DNA of 64,000 nucleotides, taken from the NCBI GenBank assembly GCA_963853835.1, contig OY970823.1, forward strand, positions 6,156,001-6,220,000, in the 5' to 3' direction. Every line of letters starts with the position of its first letter. The first letter of the stretch is position 1. Under the pieces are notes generated by a model. It worked only from the letters and a program-made list of their open reading frames with translations, made no database searches and was not told where the DNA came from. Positions 22,998 through 33,880 of this stretch are shown here, one piece after another. Origin of the DNA: Calendula officinalis. Lineage: Eukaryota > Streptophyta > Magnoliopsida > Asterales > Asteraceae. Made by a program: the position numbers and the translations under genes.

Positions 22998-23774
22998 TGT
23001 TGGAAATGGTGTCCAACATCATCAAATAAACGGTTTGACTTGGTCAACGTAAATTAAAGTCCTACTGGGTTGCTCTTGGGGCACAACCGAACACGAGAAT
23101 AAATGAACCGGACTTTGATTAAAAGTATAATCAAAGATGTAACGGGCTAAAGGGACTGGAATAAGTTAATGGGTAATTAACTTGTTATTCCATAATGGGC
23201 TCAGTTTAATTAATGGTTTAATTAAACAAGACGGGCTTAGGTTAATTTGAGCCCGACTCAAATAAGGAAACTACTTTTTCCCAAAACCTATAAATAGGGT
23301 GCTTGGGGTATTGACCTAATACACACTTTTCGCTTTTTCCTCGCACCCTAATTCGGCCACCCCCCTTCTCCCTTCGTTCGACTACTGTCCACGAAGAACC
23401 ACCAGCGGCCGTCGTACCGCCGCCGTAGCGCCGACGTAACGTACCGCCGCCGAAATCGTTTTCGGTGGTGTTTTGTTTGGATTTTATCGAGGGTACTTTA
23501 CGCTACGTTGTGGTGTATTGTCTCGTTCGTTGTCAACCTCGAGTGTGATCAAGTAGAGGGATTCTTACTTGAATCCTAGTTCGTTGGAAAGTTCTGGCTC
23601 GTACTCGTTCGCAAGGATTTGCATCGCCGAGCACCGCTAATGTAAGTATTTATTTATTACTAGTTGCCTTAGACTCATAGACATAAGCAATCCTTAAGCT
23701 TTGTAGTTTATCGTATTAATTGTTCGTAATTCCGCGACGGACATAGTGACGGTAAATGTGTACGAAACCCAACA
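22998..23774 (+). repeat. Copia 3' LTR
   Basis: 777 bp. It is identical in structure to 15858-16611 but carries about 24 extra bases in the GCCGCC-rich block near 23420-23450. Confidence 0.9.
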
Positions 23775-24008
23775 CTTCCTACATTTATACACGAAAGCAA
23801 AAAACGGAAATAAACTAAGTTTCCTAAACTTTAGCAACTTGGAGCACTAACCCACCAGCACTCTATAACTTCCTTGATACTCGGTCAACCACAAAGACTA
23901 GCATATCCACGATCCATAATCCGGTTAACTGTGGACTATATTAACTCACTTATTCAACTTCGGATTAAAATGTCAAATATACCCTTGGAAGCTTTCAGAT
24001 TACTCCAA

Positions 24009-24103
24009 CAGTTTCTTCATGTCAGCTGCTGAAACGAGGTCGTGTTCTGGAATTATAACTTGTTCTGCCATCTGTTTATGAGTTGATAGACTCGAAGGAT
24101 GAT
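24009..24103 (+). repeat. ~100-bp direct repeat, copy 2
   Basis: It matches 15531-15630, and the match stops at 24103, exactly where the minus-strand Copia LTR appears to start. So this copy was cut by that insertion. The stretch 23780-24008 before it is intergenic without a gene. Confidence 0.8.
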
Positions 24104-24679
24104 TGTAGAGAGTTCAAACTTGAGTGGTGTGATGTCCGAAGAACCCTAGACGAACACAGACACGCAAACACATTGAAACCACCGAATCGAAGTACCAAAA
24201 ATGATGAAATCAGTTAAAAGAACTTACTGAAAGCACTCGAATAACAAGATTGGGAATCGAGTACATAGGTTGAATGGATTTTAACGGTGATCGAATGAAT
24301 GTGTGTAGTGTGTGTAATCGCACCTTGAACTGTGTGAAAACGAGAAACCTTTGAAAGAGTAAAAAGTTCTCGTAGTGTGGAAAGATTATTTATAGGAAGG
24401 TGATGGTGCCGTAAACCTTTTACAGCCCGAGAACGGATTACGGGTGTGGTTGGATTCCGGGTGAAAACGAATTACGGTTGTAGACGGATAGCGATATTGA
24501 GCGGAATCCATGTGAAGAGAGTTTGCGGGTGGAATCAAATGAAATAAAATAAAATGAAATAAATAAACTAAATAAATTCCTATGAGCATGGATGTCAGTC
24601 ATTTCTTCACGAGTGCTACCCCTCGAGTTGTGGACTAGTATCATGCAGTGAATTTGTTGAGATTCGTTAATGATGGACA
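24104..24679 (-). repeat. Probable 3' LTR of the outer minus-strand Copia element
   Basis: Read on the minus strand it would run TGTCCATCATTAACG ... CTCTCTACA with a TATAAATA box near 24390-24397. A purine-rich AAGGGGGAGCAGAG lies a little before its start. The 24104 limit is supported by the break in the 100-bp repeat; the 24679 limit is a guess from TG/CA and the nearby purine tract. Confidence 0.45.
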
Positions 24680-24849
24680 TCTGAAATCGACTCTGCTCCC
24701 CCTTGATTAGTGAATAAAAAGTTTCCCCCTCTCGATTGGTGACGATTTATGAAGACCAGGTTTCAAGATGAAGTTCTTGAAAGCCATAGTGATGATATAG
24801 AAAATTAAAAAAAGTAATAATACAATGCTAAATTTAAAATTTTAAGCAA

Positions 24850-25483
24850 TTAAGTTTTGAGATTTAGCATACCAAGCTTAGAAACCAGATAGTTAAAATG
24901 TTTTTCATCTAAGGGCTTGGTAAACAAATCTGCTAATTGAAAATATGTGGATACGAAGTACACTTCAACATTGCCCATATGATCTTTGATAAAGTGATAA
25001 TGAATATCAATGCGTTTAGTTTTAGAGTGTTGAACAGGATTGCAATAGATTGCAATTGCATTTCTTGAATCACAATATAAAGGAATACGGCTATAGGAAA
25101 AGCCAAAATCCTTTAATTGTGATTGCAAACATATCACCTGGGACAAGTAGCTTGCAGCAGCAACGTATTTCAGTTCTGCAGTTGAGAGTGAGACACAATT
25201 CTGCTTTCGACTTTCGAGATGACCAACTGACCAACTTATCTCCCAAGAATTGGACACTTCTTGAGGTACTCTTCCTATCCAGTATACAGCCTGCATGATC
25301 AGCATCAGAGAAGGCATGTATATCAAATGAAGTTCCCTTTTGGTACCAAAGACCAAGATGCCTGGTGCATTTAAGATAACAAAAGATTCGTTTAATCGCC
25401 TGAAAATGAGTTTCTTTTGGAACAGCTTGATACCGAGCACATATGCATGTAGAGAACATAATGTCTGGTCGATTGGCAGTCAA
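24850..25483 (-). pseudogene. Copia RNase H and end of reverse transcriptase (outer element)
   Basis: Two overlapping frames hold one damaged domain. The frame 25483-25091 begins TANRPDIMFSTCICARYQ and has S-D-A-D-H-A-G-C. The other (25440-24850) has NCVSLSTAELKYVAAASYLS, L-Y-C-D-S-R-N-A-I-A and A-D-L-F-T-K-P-L-D-E-K, then the usual G-M-L-N end at 24850. The change from the first to the second frame in mid-domain (near 25200) marks a frameshift. Catalytic Asp/Glu residues of RNase H are largely visible. Confidence 0.8.
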
Positions 25484-25489
25484 ATATAT

Positions 25490-26245
25490 TTAGGATCTGA
25501 TCATACCCCGATAGTCTGTTACATATACTGGTTTACCATCAGAATCAGCATGTAGTTTTGAGCCAGGAGACATCGGCGTTTTGATAGGTTTACATTCTTC
25601 CATCAGATACTTTTTCAATAAATTAGAGATGTACTTTGATTGATTGATAAAAATGCCTGTTGTAAGTTGACGTACTTGAAGACCAAGGAAGAAATTCAAT
25701 TCTCCCATCATGCTCATTTCAGATCGTTTAACCATAAGATCAGAGAAACGTTTGCAATATTTTGGATTTGTAGAGTCAAAAATGATATCATCGACGTAAA
25801 TTTGAATTAAGATGATATCTTCTCCTTGACGTTTGATGAATAGATTTGTATCGATCTTGCCCTTTGAAAAATCAGAGTCGGCCAAAAACTTTGAAAGGAC
25901 ATCATACCATGCCCAAGGGGCCTGTTTTAAACAATACAAAGAAGTTTTGTCAAGGATATAAACATTATTTGGAAATTGGGGATCTACAAAACCTTCTAGC
26001 TGATCGATAAAGACTTATTTTTATTAAAATACCATTTAAAAATGCTCTCTTTACATCCATCTTATAGATTTTAAAGTTTATGTGAGCTGCATATGCCAAG
26101 AAGATACGAATTGCTTCAATTCAGGCAACAAGAGCGAATGTTTCTTCGTAATCAATGCCTTCCTGTTGAGAGTACCCCCTTCGCAACTAAATGAGCTTTG
26201 TTATGAATTGCAATGCCATTTTCATCTTTCTTATTCTTGAAAATC
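25490..26245 (-). pseudogene. Copia reverse transcriptase (outer element)
   Basis: The frame 25939-25490 begins Y-C-L-K-Q-A-P-W-A-W-Y-D and contains I-Q-I-Y-V-D-D-I-I-F, the YVDD catalytic box, followed by the conserved F-F-L-G-L-Q and Y-I-S-N-L-L-K-K-Y. The part before 25939 (to about 26245, including the QMDVK-type site) is present but broken by stops and indels. Confidence 0.8.
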
Positions 26246-26248
26246 CAA

Positions 26249-26689
26249 TTAGTTCCAACAACAAATTTTTCTAGATGGTTTTGAAACCAAACGCCAGACT
26301 TTTAATCGTTCAAAATGATTAATTTCGTCTTGTATAGCAATTATACAATCTAGATCAGAAAGAGCTTCACTGACTTTCTTAGGCTTAGTGGAATTTAAAA
26401 ATGAACAGTATTGACATTCATCTGCAGTGGCCCGATGAGTTTGAACAGATGATTTTGGATTTCTAATGATTTGATGCAGAGGGTGTTCTTTGGTCCACAT
26501 TGACGAATGAGGAAGAGGAAGTTGACTAGAATTGATGTTTGAATTGTTAGTGAAATTTGGATGTGGAATGATAGCAGTTTGTAGATTTTGGGAGGGGATG
26601 GAGGGAGGTGGTTCAACACGTGAAAGATTAAATTTAGAGAAATCAATCACCATAGTAGCATGAATATTTGTCAGAGCTGGGGGGATCAT
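26249..26689 (-). pseudogene. Copia integrase-RT linker (outer element)
   Basis: Low-complexity Pro/Ser/Asn linker followed by W-T-K-E-H-P-L-H-Q-I-I-R-N-P, T-R/H-R-A-T-A-D-E-C-Q-Y and A-I-Q-D-E-I-N-H-F-E-R-L-K-V-W. This is the standard entry to RVT_2. The ATG at 26689 is fortuitous. Confidence 0.7.
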
Positions 26690-26830
26690 CTGGAGAAGAT
26701 TGAGTTTCTAATATAGCGGATGAAGGATCAGAGTTTGATGTGGGTAAAGGTGAAGTTGGAGTAGCATAGGTTGGAGATGGAGAATTGTTTGATGTGGGAG
26801 TGTTCATCTCAGGAGCAGTGATAGATTAAA

Positions 26831-27474
26831 CATCAACAAAAGATGGAGGTGGAATGCCAGCTTCATGAAGTAGTGTATGTCTGATGTTATGATATTCATC
26901 ATAAAAGTGTTCAAATAAGATATCAAAATCATTTTGAGATGATCGGAAGATGAAGTAGGTAAGGGTGTTGAAATGCTTGAAGTCAATGAATCAAGGGGAA
27001 ATGTTTCATCGAAGGTAACATTGACGCTTTCTCTGATTGATCTATTAGAACGGTTATAAACTCTGAAAGATGTTGATCCTTTTGAATACCCAACAAAGAC
27101 GCCTTCATTTGCATTGGCTTCAAACTAGTTGAGTTTGTCTTTATCATTAAGAATGAAGCACCGACTGCCAAAAATGTGGAAAATTTTGACATTTGGGATA
27201 CGATTGTTGATCAGTTCGTATGAACATCAGCAAAAGGTGGAGGTGGAATGCCAGCTTCATGAAGTAGTGTATGTCTGATGTTATGATATTCATTATAAAA
27301 GTGTTCAAATAAGATATCAAAATCATTTTGAGATGTGGAAGGATCAGAAGATGAAGTAGGTAAGGGTGTTTGAATGCTTGAAGTCAAAGAATCAAGGGGA
27401 AATGTTTCATCGAAGGTAACATTGACGCTTTCTCTGATTGATCTATTTGAACGGTTGTTAACTCTGAAAGATGT
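26831..27474 (-). repeat. ~394-bp tandem duplication inside the outer Copia element
   Basis: Bases 26831-27074 recur at 27225-27474 (GGAGGTGGAATGCCAGCTTC ... GAACGGTTRTWAACTCTGAAAG). The duplicated unit continues beyond the inserted element at 40493 to about 40650, which matches 27075-27220. It covers the integrase C-terminus (minus-strand reading F-G-S-R-C-F-I-L-N-D-K-D and S-I-R-E-S-V-N-V-T-F-D-E). The copies have diverged by several substitutions and a short indel, so the duplication is old. Confidence 0.75.
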
Positions 27475-27735
27475 TGTTGAGTCACATTTAGTGTATTCAA
27501 TAGTCTAGGGGTATCATATGTGACATTTATTGTAATCAATAGTTTAGGGGTATTTTATGTAATTAGTCAATATTAGGCCTAGGTATAAATACCTAGTTGT
27601 AACCTAATACTGATCAATATTTGCCGACATTTGAATAATACATATTATTTTTGCAAAGCTTCTTTCTCCATCTTCTTCCAAATTAACAATTGTTCTTGCT
27701 TAATCAGTAGTTTAATCGTTGATTACGGATTCACA
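27475..27735 (+). repeat. Nested Copia 5' LTR
   Basis: 261 bp, TGTTGAGTCACATT ... TACGGATTCACA. TATAAATA at about 27580-27588 is the likely promoter. Confidence 0.9.
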
Positions 27736-27737
27736 AT

Positions 27738-27748
27738 TGGTATCAGAG
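27738..27748 (+). other. Primer-binding site
   Basis: TGGTATCAGAG lies two bases after the LTR, an initiator tRNA-Met type site. Confidence 0.85.
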
Positions 27749-28149
27749 AAAAAATCTTAATTGAAAAGATCCAAATCAGTAGAGATTAAGCACATTCTTG
27801 AAGTTTTTGGAGAAGAAGAACTTGAATCTGGAAATCGAAATTAAAAGGTATGGATAATCGTTTTCTGTAGTTCATTAGCTTCCTCTTGTAATTCTAAGTA
27901 CTTTAGAATCAAGTTTCGATTACATCCATCAACAATTGATCCTAATTTCATGATTTTAAAGAAAACCATGAAAACACACTTTTTCCACTGTAAAATCGAA
28001 ATTATCGCCTAATTTGTTGTGTTTTGATCGGGTTTATTGAACCATTTCGTGCGAAATCAATTTTCGAGCATTTTGGGATTTGAATCAGTCGATTTGGTTA
28101 AGAATTAAGCAAACTAGGATCGATTTAGTGAAGTTTTTGGCTGTTTCGG

Positions 28150-28515
28150 TTCGTAACTGCGAAAGTTCTCGGCTCGAAGCTGAAGAACCATCTCGGCTCG
28201 AGAACAGTACACTTCTCGGCTCGGGAACAGTGAACAATTCGGCCCGAACTCTTTTAATCTTCTCGGCTCGAGAACTTATACAATTCGGCCCGAACTCTTT
28301 TAATCTTCTCGGCCCGAGAACTAACACAATTCGGCCCGAACTCTTTTAATCTTCTCGGCCTGAGAACTTACACATCCCGGCCCGAACTCTTACCATCTTC
28401 TCGGCTCGAGAACTTACACATCTTGGCTTGAGATCTTTCACTCTTCTCGGCTCGAGATCTTCCAAACCATTCGACTCGAGATCATTCACATATCGGCTCG
28501 ACCCGAAGCCGAAAT
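28150..28515 (+). repeat. Tandem ctcggctcgag / ttcggcccgaa repeats in the leader
   Basis: About eight imperfect units of 30-46 bp built from TTCTCGGCTCGAGAAC and AATTCGGCCCGAACTC. Each half is near-palindromic (CTCGAG, TTCGGCCCGAA). They lie between the primer-binding site and gag in an otherwise AT-rich leader. The rest of 27750-28150 is non-coding. Confidence 0.85.
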
Positions 28516-28561
28516 CTTCTTCATAGCCGAGATCTTCAACTGAACTTTAACCATACAAACA

Positions 28562-30199
28562 ATGATATCGAGAGAAGCACTATCGATTGGGTCTGATCTA
28601 AAACCACCAGTCTTATTCAGAGGAGAGTATGCTCAGTGGAAGAAAAGATTTCTCCACTTTATCAAAAACCAAGAGTTAGCTACTGAAATTCTTGAGTCTC
28701 TTGAGAATGGAAATGCTAAATTCTATGAAGATGTGGTTGATGCTCCTGATGCAAATCCTCCAGTTGTTGGCGGTCGATTTCTCATCCCTCCTGCTAGATA
28801 TAATTCTCAACAAAGGCAACATGCCAAAGCAGATCTACAAGCATATTCGTTCATGCTTCAAGGTTTTCCGAATGACATCTACAATAGCTTAGATAGTCTT
28901 GAGAGCGGTAAAGAACTTTGGGATGAAATTAGAAAACAAATGGAGGGAACAGTTCTTGGGAATAAGGCTAAAATGGTTACTGCGTTAAATTCCTATCAAA
29001 ATTTTAGAGCCACAACCGGGGAAGACTTGCAAAGCACTTATCATCGATACTGTAATTTGTTGAATGATCTCCGCAAAAACAATTTATCAAAGGGAAATCT
29101 AGAGATCAGTATCAAATTTATCAACAGTCTTCTTCCCGAGTGGGAAATGTTTGGTAACAGTGCTATGCAGCATAAAGATCTAAGTCTGATAGATATTCAT
29201 GAGCTATACGAATATCTGTACCAAAATGCACCTATGGTGAATAACATAGAAAAAACAAAACAAGAGACACAGGATACTCTTGCACTTCTTACCAAACAAC
29301 ATCATCAGTTAAATGAGGCTGCTAAAGTGAGAGAAAAAGCAGAAGAACCCACACCGCTAAAAATTGATGATATGGATAAAGAACTTCAAGAAGTGTTGCA
29401 AGCCATGTCACTCATCTCTAACTATCAGAAGAAATATTATTCAAAGCCCACAAACAACAATCTGCGATCTTCATCCAACTTTAAACCTGCTCAATCTGCT
29501 TCCACTTCAACTGATAAGCCAACAATGACACCTTTGGATCCTACAAAGAAATGCTATAATTGTGGTGTTGCTGGTCACTTCTCCCGTGATTGCACGAAAC
29601 CTAAAGTTCGTGACTCTAAATATTTCAAACGGAAGATGTTAATGGAAAAACAAATTGAGTTTGGGAAAGTTCTATTAGCAGAAGATCTTCAGTGGATGGA
29701 AGATTCAGATCAAGAAGATGAAGAACATGCTGCAAACTTGTGCGTCATGGAAAGAGAGAATGCTGAGATTTCCGACCGTTTCAATGAGGAAGCCAACAAG
29801 GAAATTGAGGTAATCTGTTCTCTTTTATCTACTTCTGATTATTCCACTGATTCTGATACTTGTTTTGATAAAAATCTGATTTCTGAAATTGATTTTCTAA
29901 AACAAACGATTTTACTCGAAAAGGATATGAATACACAACTTTTGGAACGATTAACCATTTTAGAAAATCAATGTGAACAAACTGCTCATCTAGGTGAGCA
30001 ACTTGTTATTCACATTAAACAAAATAAAGCTTTTACACTGGAAATTCAGGATTTACAGAAACAGGCATCAGAAATAAAGGTCAGATATGAATCTGAAATC
30101 CAAAATTTGTCACATACGATCTTAGAAAAAGAAATTGAAATTCATAATCTTAAAAGTTCAACGGGTTCAATATCAAATGAACGTAATGATAAATATTAA
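28562..30199 (+). pseudogene. Copia gag with zinc knuckle and coiled coil
   Basis: A 545-codon frame begins MISREALSIGSDLKPPVLFR, with Y-A-Q-W-K-K-R-F as the gag N-terminal motif and the UBN2-like helical core to about residue 230. A zinc knuckle C-Y-N-C-G-V-A-G-H-F-S-R-D-C starts near residue 331. After it comes an acidic, Glu/Lys/Leu-rich region (residues about 400-540) likely to form coiled coil. The stop at 30197 is premature: the same kind of coiled-coil sequence continues to 31932 in another frame. The ATG is the natural gag start, 46 bp after the repeat array. Gag would form virus-like particles in the cytoplasm. Confidence 0.85.
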
Positions 30200-31932
30200 A
30201 ATTATATATTGAAACGTTTCATGAATATCAACTTACAAAGAACTGGTTGGAACGTAAACAACAAGAATTTGAAGATAATGAAAATCAATTTAAATCTTTA
30301 AACGAATAAATTAAAGAATTAACAGACAAATTAAGCAATCAAATAAACCAATCCTCACAAGAGATAAATAGTCAACAGTCAATCATCAATCATCTCACCT
30401 ACGACAAAGATCAGTTAGTCGCTCACGTTAAACACCTTGAAGAATTAATTGCAAAACGAGGAAACAATGATCAAACAATTCATTTAAATAAACCAAAAGA
30501 ATTCAAATTCTTCAATTCAAAACAAGGTCTAGGTGCGGACAATCCAGGATATCTTAGCAAGGCGTGTAGAGTGCTTCCAACATTATATGACTATAGTTAC
30601 ATGCAAAGAGATATCTGGCAGAGCTTCATGAGAGTAAATGATGAAGAAAAAGAAATTGAGATATTCAACAGAGCAAAGAAGGAGAATGCACAAATCAGTT
30701 TCAACTATGTCGAATTGAACAAAACATATGAAACTAAAAAGGCTAAATTTGAAAATGATGAATATTTTCCAATAATAACTCCAGAAGAATTCGAGATTAA
30801 AGAGAATGCAATCGTTCAACAAAAAGTGACACGAAAGCTTTATATTCCATCCTTAATTCTCGAAAAGAAAATTTGCTAATTGGAAACTGAAATTGATGAA
30901 ACACATAAGACATTTGATAAAGAAAAATTAGTTTTACAAACCAAAATTTATGACTTAGAAGATAAACTTGTTAAAATCAATTCTTATTCTGTTCAAAATG
31001 ATTCTCAAATTGACTCTTCTGCTCCAACTGCAACTCTTGAAAAGCCTTCTACAATTAAAATCCCTGTTATTTTAAAAAGAAGTCTTGACTCAACTGTTTT
31101 AAATGTTTCAGATAAAACCTTAGAATCCAAACTTAAGAAGCCCATGCCAGTCGGAGACAAAGGAGTAGCTCAGATTAAGAAGTCTAAGTTGTCCAATTCT
31201 AGTATGCTTAAGTCAAAGGAACTTAAGAAGTCTAGTTCATCTTCGTTTTTAGCTTCTTTTTTTTCTGTTAATAATAAATGTAATAACTCCGCGAATTTTA
31301 TTTCTCCTAAATTGGCTTTTGGTACTGTTTATGATTCTGCTCTTTATCGTCATGTGAATTATGATGTTAATGGTGATAATATGTTTGTTAAATATGATAA
31401 AACTGGTAAAAAGATATATTGTGACAAACAAACAAATAAACAAATTTCTCAGTATGATGAACGATATTTTATTAGGCTGGATGCTCCATGTTGTCCTAGA
31501 AACGATGTTCTACATCGATCTGGTAAAATAATTAAGTGCTGCAAAACTTGTTTCCCGTACTCATGCACAACATCTGTTTCTCGTCCTCTGAACTATAAAC
31601 GAAAATATCCATCTCCACAAGCTTTCAAACCGACTCATGTTCGTTCCGGTACCCCACCCATCTCTAATAAACTGCTGTCCTCTCAACGTCAAACATCTCG
31701 AGGAATCTCCACACCTAAATCGTCAAATTCAAGCACTTCTTCCAATTCTCCGAAAACCAAATCAAGAATGCGTAACACAAAATCCATGTTTGTTCATTAC
31801 AATTGGATCAAGAATGAACATTCAAACTGGATTTTAATTCCCCGGAGAAAAAGTTTAAATGGTCTATCAAATCAATCAACTCAGAACTGCCTCCTAGCAG
31901 TTCCCAAAATCTCTAAATTAATCCCTCAATAA
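30200..31932 (+). pseudogene. Gag C-terminal extension and gag-protease linker, broken
   Basis: Sequence after 30199 remains coding-like through a frameshift. From 30571 the frame runs to a TAA at 30877-30879, then on without change of frame to 31932. It includes CRVLPTLYDYSYMQRDIWQS, a charged helical part, then a Ser/Lys-rich linker and C-C-P-R-N ... K-C-C-K-T-C-F-P (a Cys-rich patch near 31490-31560). It ends with V-H-Y-N-W-I-K-N-E-H-S-N-W-I. The long extension is typical of the long-gag Copia lineage. At least one frameshift and one nonsense codon. Confidence 0.7.
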
Positions 31933-32018
31933 AATCTACATAAAACATCCATTACTAATCGTAGAGTACCCATAATTGACTGGGTACCTAAATTGTTTTA
32001 ATTGTTTTATGTAGAATT

Positions 32019-32870
32019 TATGGTACCTTGATTCTGGCTGTTCAAGGCATATGACTGGAAATAAGGAATTGTTAACAAATTTTAGAGAAAAATATCTAGG
32101 CACTCTTCGGTTTGGTAATGATCATTTAACTGCCATCATGGGCATTAGGGATATCATTCGTGGAAATTTAATCTTTCGAAATGTGACTTATGTCGAAGAT
32201 CTTGCTGACAATCTTTTTAGCATTGGGAAATTTTGTGATAAAACTCTAGAAGTCAATTTTCGAACTAAGAAGTGTGCAGTTCGTACTTATTTAGGTAAGG
32301 AACTTCTTATTGGCACCCGAGATACAAATCTATTCACTATCAACTTGAATGATGTGGTCCCTCTTGAAGAGGTTTGTCTAGTCTCCAAAGCAACGTCTAA
32401 TGAGTCTTGGCTATGGCACCGCCATCTTTCACATCTTAATTTCAAAACTATTAACTAGTTGGTCAAGGGTGGCCATGTATCTGGTCTTCAAGATGTTTCT
32501 TTTCAAAAAGATCATCTTTGTTCATCTTGTGAAATGGGAAAGATAAAGAAGACGTCACATAAGTCAAAACCAGTTCAAAGTACATCCAAACCGCTTGAAT
32601 TGCTTCACATGGATCTATGTGGACCAATGAGTGTACAATCAATTGCTGGTAAATGGTATGTGTTAGTAATTGTTGATGACTACTCACGTTATACCTGGGT
32701 TCATTTCTTACGTACCAAAGATGAAGCTGCTGATATTATAATCGCCTTTATCAAGAAAACTCAGACAAATTTGAAATTAAAAGTCAATACCATTCGGACT
32801 GATAATGGAACTGAGTTTAAGAATCGAACCCTAGATTCTTCTTGAGTCCGTTGGTATAACCCATCAATTT
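32019..32870 (+). pseudogene. Copia protease and integrase core (nested element)
   Basis: W-Y-L-D-S-G-C-S-R-H-M-T-G at about 32021-32060 is the protease active site (D-S-G). Then comes the conserved N-L-F-S-I-G-K-F-C-D. The pre-integrase zinc site W-H-R-H-L-S-H ... C-S-S-C-E-M-G has a TAG (32456-32458) inside it. The integrase core has H-M-D-L-C-G-P-M and R-T-D-N-G-T-E-F. A one-base shift near 32840 ends the frame at L-D-S-S, where the outer element reads on normally. Confidence 0.8.
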
Positions 32871-33880
32871 TCCGCTGCTAGAACTCCACAACAGAATGGA
32901 GTAGTTGAACGAAGAAATCGTACCTTAGTTGAAGCAGCCCGCACAATGCTTTCATTTTCAAAACTACCTCTATCTCTGTGGGCTGAAGCAATCAACACGG
33001 CATGTTTCACTCAAAATCGTTCTATCATCAACAAAACTTACAACAAGAATCCGTATGAATTGATAAATAAAAGAATCCCAAAATCGTTCTATCAATCAAC
33101 ACGGCATGTTAAATTTCTCTGAAATGGACTAAAGAGCATCCTTTACATCAAATAATTGGAAATCCTGACTCTTTTGTTCAAACTCGTAGAGCAACTGCTG
33201 ATGAATGCCAATACTCATCTTTTTTAAGCTCTAATGAACCTAATAAAGTCAGCGAAGCTCTAACAGACCCAGACTGGATTCTTGAAATGCAAGAGGAAAT
33301 CAATCAATTTGAAAGATTGAAAGTTTGGCGTCTCGTTCCAAAACCACCTGGGAAGTCTGTCGTTGGTACGAAATGGATCTTTAAGAACAAAAAGGATGAA
33401 ACGGGATTGTTATTCAAAATAAAGCACGCCTGGTTGCTAAAGGGTATTCTCAACAGGAGGGCATCAACTATGAAGAAACTTTTGCTCCGGTTGCAAGAAT
33501 AGAAGCCATTCGTATCTTTCTAGCATATGCAGCACACAAAAATATTACAATCTATCAAATGGATGTAAAAACTGCATTTTTAAATGGCATTCTCGGTGAA
33601 GAAGTTTTCATTCATCAACCCGAAGGCTTTATTGATCCACACTTGCCTAACCATGTCTACATTCTTGATAAAGCTTTATATGGTTTGAAGCAAGCCCTCG
33701 TGCGTGGTATGACGTGCTATCAAAATTTTTAGTCGACTCTGGTTTTTCAAAAGGCAAAGTTGACACAACTTTATTCATCAAACGTCAAGGGGAAGATATC
33801 GTCCTCATTCAGATCTATGTAGATGATATTATTTTTGGCTCCATAAATCCTAAATACTGTAAACGATTTTCAGATCTTAT
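32871..33880 (+). pseudogene. Integrase end and reverse transcriptase, deleted and frameshifted
   Basis: R-T-P-Q-Q-N-G-V-V-E-R-R-N-R-T supplies the third integrase acid. Near 33060-33120 the sequence repeats ATCGTTCTATCA and AATCAACACGGCATG and skips the integrase C-terminus, so a deletion/rearrangement occurred. RT resumes at about 33130 with K-E-H-P-L-H-Q-I-I-G-N-P, then M-Q-E-E-I-N-Q-F-E-R-L-K-V-W, QMDVKTAFLNG and I-Q-I-Y-V-D-D-I-I-F-G (about 33807-33840), in several frames. The RT is then cut at 33880 by a solo LTR and continues at 36496. Confidence 0.8.

Larger units (their letters stand above)
15858..23774 (+). mobile_element. Complete Ty1/Copia retrotransposon (defective)
   Basis: The element has two LTRs, a primer-binding site, gag, protease, integrase, reverse transcriptase/RNase H and a polypurine tract in Copia order. 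The flanking target duplication CTTCC is exact (15853-15857 and 23775-23779). The LTRs differ at roughly 30 positions plus a 23-24 bp indel (about 4% by eye), so the insertion is not recent. Stops and frameshifts break the polyprotein. The long leader (16625-18045) is AT-rich and non-coding. Confidence 0.9.
24104..27474 (-). mobile_element. Outer Copia element (minus strand), 3' part
   Basis: It contains LTR, RNase H, reverse transcriptase and integrase/RT linker in reverse order on the minus strand, all broken. It is interrupted at 27474 by another Copia element and resumes at 40493. The sequence GAAAGATGT|...|GATGC..TTTTGAAC across the insert matches uninterrupted DNA at 27065-27085. Pol type resembles the insert (long-gag, SIRE/Maximus-like by general similarity). 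Confidence 0.8.

Noticed and set aside
28150..28515. Regular repeats resembling a CRISPR array
   Set aside because: Plant nuclear context, imperfect units, no unique spacers of constant size; it is a leader repeat of a retrotransposon.
33000..33120. Repeated ATCGTTCTATCA and AATCAACACGGCATG as a functional direct repeat
   Set aside because: They coincide with the loss of the integrase C-terminus, so a deletion/template-switch scar explains them better.
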